A stretch of DNA of 64,000 nucleotides, from contig JAREIK010010331.1 of NCBI GenBank assembly GCA_029783825.1, positions 1-64,000 on the forward strand, read 5' to 3'. This document shows positions 63,251 through 64,000 of this stretch, piece by piece (the stretch's first letter is position 1; every line of letters begins with the position of its first letter). The notes beneath the pieces were generated by a model, which worked only from the letters and a program-made list of their open reading frames with translations, made no database searches and had not been told where the DNA came from. This DNA is from Sapria himalayana (lineage: Eukaryota; Streptophyta; Magnoliopsida; Malpighiales; Rafflesiaceae). The position numbers and the translations under genes were made by a program.

Positions 63251-64000
63251 ATAGACAAATAATATTAACATAATTAAAATAAAAACATAAAAAATTTAAT
63301 TACATCTGATTCATCAATGTATCTAATGACAGTGCATAAAGTATAATTTATCCGTGAAATTTACATTCCTTTTTCTCCATCGGCTCCTCCAGTCACCATC
63401 TTTCTGTTGCGGCAAAGGTGTCTTAGGCATGGTGCATCATGTGTAGTGAAAAATCCCTTCACTTTTACAAGCTTCTTATGTGGAACATTGTGGTACCAAA
63501 TCTGTACGAAATTTAAACCAGTCAATCAAATCAAAATAAATAAATTACAAAAGTTATGTTTAGATAAATATATAATATTATAGTATATATATACATATAT
63601 TCTTTAGTATATATATACATATATACTATCATTTCACTAGTTACATATATTACAGTAGTATATCTACATGTATACTGTAGTATTATATGTACATATATAC
63701 TCAATATATTTGTACAAATAATACTGCAGAATTATATGTACTTATTTACTAAGTATATATGTACATATACTATAGTATATATGTAGATATACTGAGTATA
63801 TATGTAGGTATATACTATAGTATTATATGTGCATATACACATAGTATACACGTACATATTTACTCAATATATACGTACTTATATACTCAGTATATATGTA
63901 CATATATACTCAGTATATATGTACTTATATACTAATTATATACGTACTTATATACTCGGTATATACGTACACATATACTCAGCATATACATACATATGTA
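63251..64000 (+). repeat. Subterminal module of a further CACTA element, truncated by window
   Basis: Core about 63,253-63,560 (TCATCAATGTATC at 63,310, AGTGCATAAAGTATAAT, TTTCTGTTGCGGCAAAG, TACAAGCTTC) and then a GTACATATA array running out of the window. Plus orientation, like the modules at 1-3,300 and opposite to those of Z. It implies another minus-oriented W-type element continuing to the right. Its left end is cut at the GATA array. Confidence 0.75.

Noticed and set aside
1..64000. tRNA, rRNA, CRISPR arrays, bacterial operons, telomere repeats
   Set aside because: None seen. The direct repeats present lack CRISPR-like repeat/spacer regularity and the content is plant nuclear repeat DNA.

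Overview
This looks like AT-rich, repeat-dominated nuclear DNA of a flowering plant. The evidence is plant-type CACTA (En/Spm) transposase fragments, a plant Ty1/copia pol fragment, and a degraded piece of a BASIC PENTACYSTEINE (BBR/BPC, GAGA-binding) gene, a family found only in plants. The species cannot be named from this. I see no intact host gene, rRNA, tRNA or CRISPR array. Nearly everything is transposon or satellite.

Layout, left to right. (1) 1-17,030 is an inverted CACTA element, called W here, whose 3' end lies beyond the left edge. It has three ~1.2 kb subterminal modules (1-3,300), a coiled-coil gene-2 remnant (3,723-4,091), a decayed gene-1 transposase (4,231-7,863), a GA/CT tract, an AT minisatellite, an arm of another element (12,420-15,047), and its own 5' terminus at 17,030. 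(2) 17,031-18,120 is a GATA array, followed by a 0.66 kb CACTA-type MITE and a Transposase_24 pseudogene. (3) 19,996-26,042 is a CTAT array. (4) 26,043-27,304 is the 5' end of a second W-like copy (X), interrupted by 27,305-40,112, an element (Y) with CACTA-type tips but arms of about 2.6 kb in inverted orientation, containing an 855 bp tandem duplication and a Ty1/copia fragment. (5) 40,113-51,114 is an 11 kb CTAT array. (6) 51,115-62,416 is a complete-ended CACTA element (Z), the mirror-image relative of W. (7) 62,420-63,250 is a GATA array, followed by the start of another subterminal module.

W and Z are relatives with complementary losses. W keeps most of the transposase gene but has lost the middle of gene 2. 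Z keeps gene 2 but has lost nearly all of the transposase gene. All copies carry stop codons or frameshifts, so none appears able to supply protein now. Z also carries a captured 5' fragment of a BPC gene.

The most unusual pattern is that the GATA/CTAT tetranucleotide arrays (about 19 kb in total) begin or end within a few bases of CACTA-type termini at six of their eight edges. Long predicted proteins across these arrays (repeats of Leu-Ser-Ile-Tyr) are artefacts of the repeat and are not annotated as genes.
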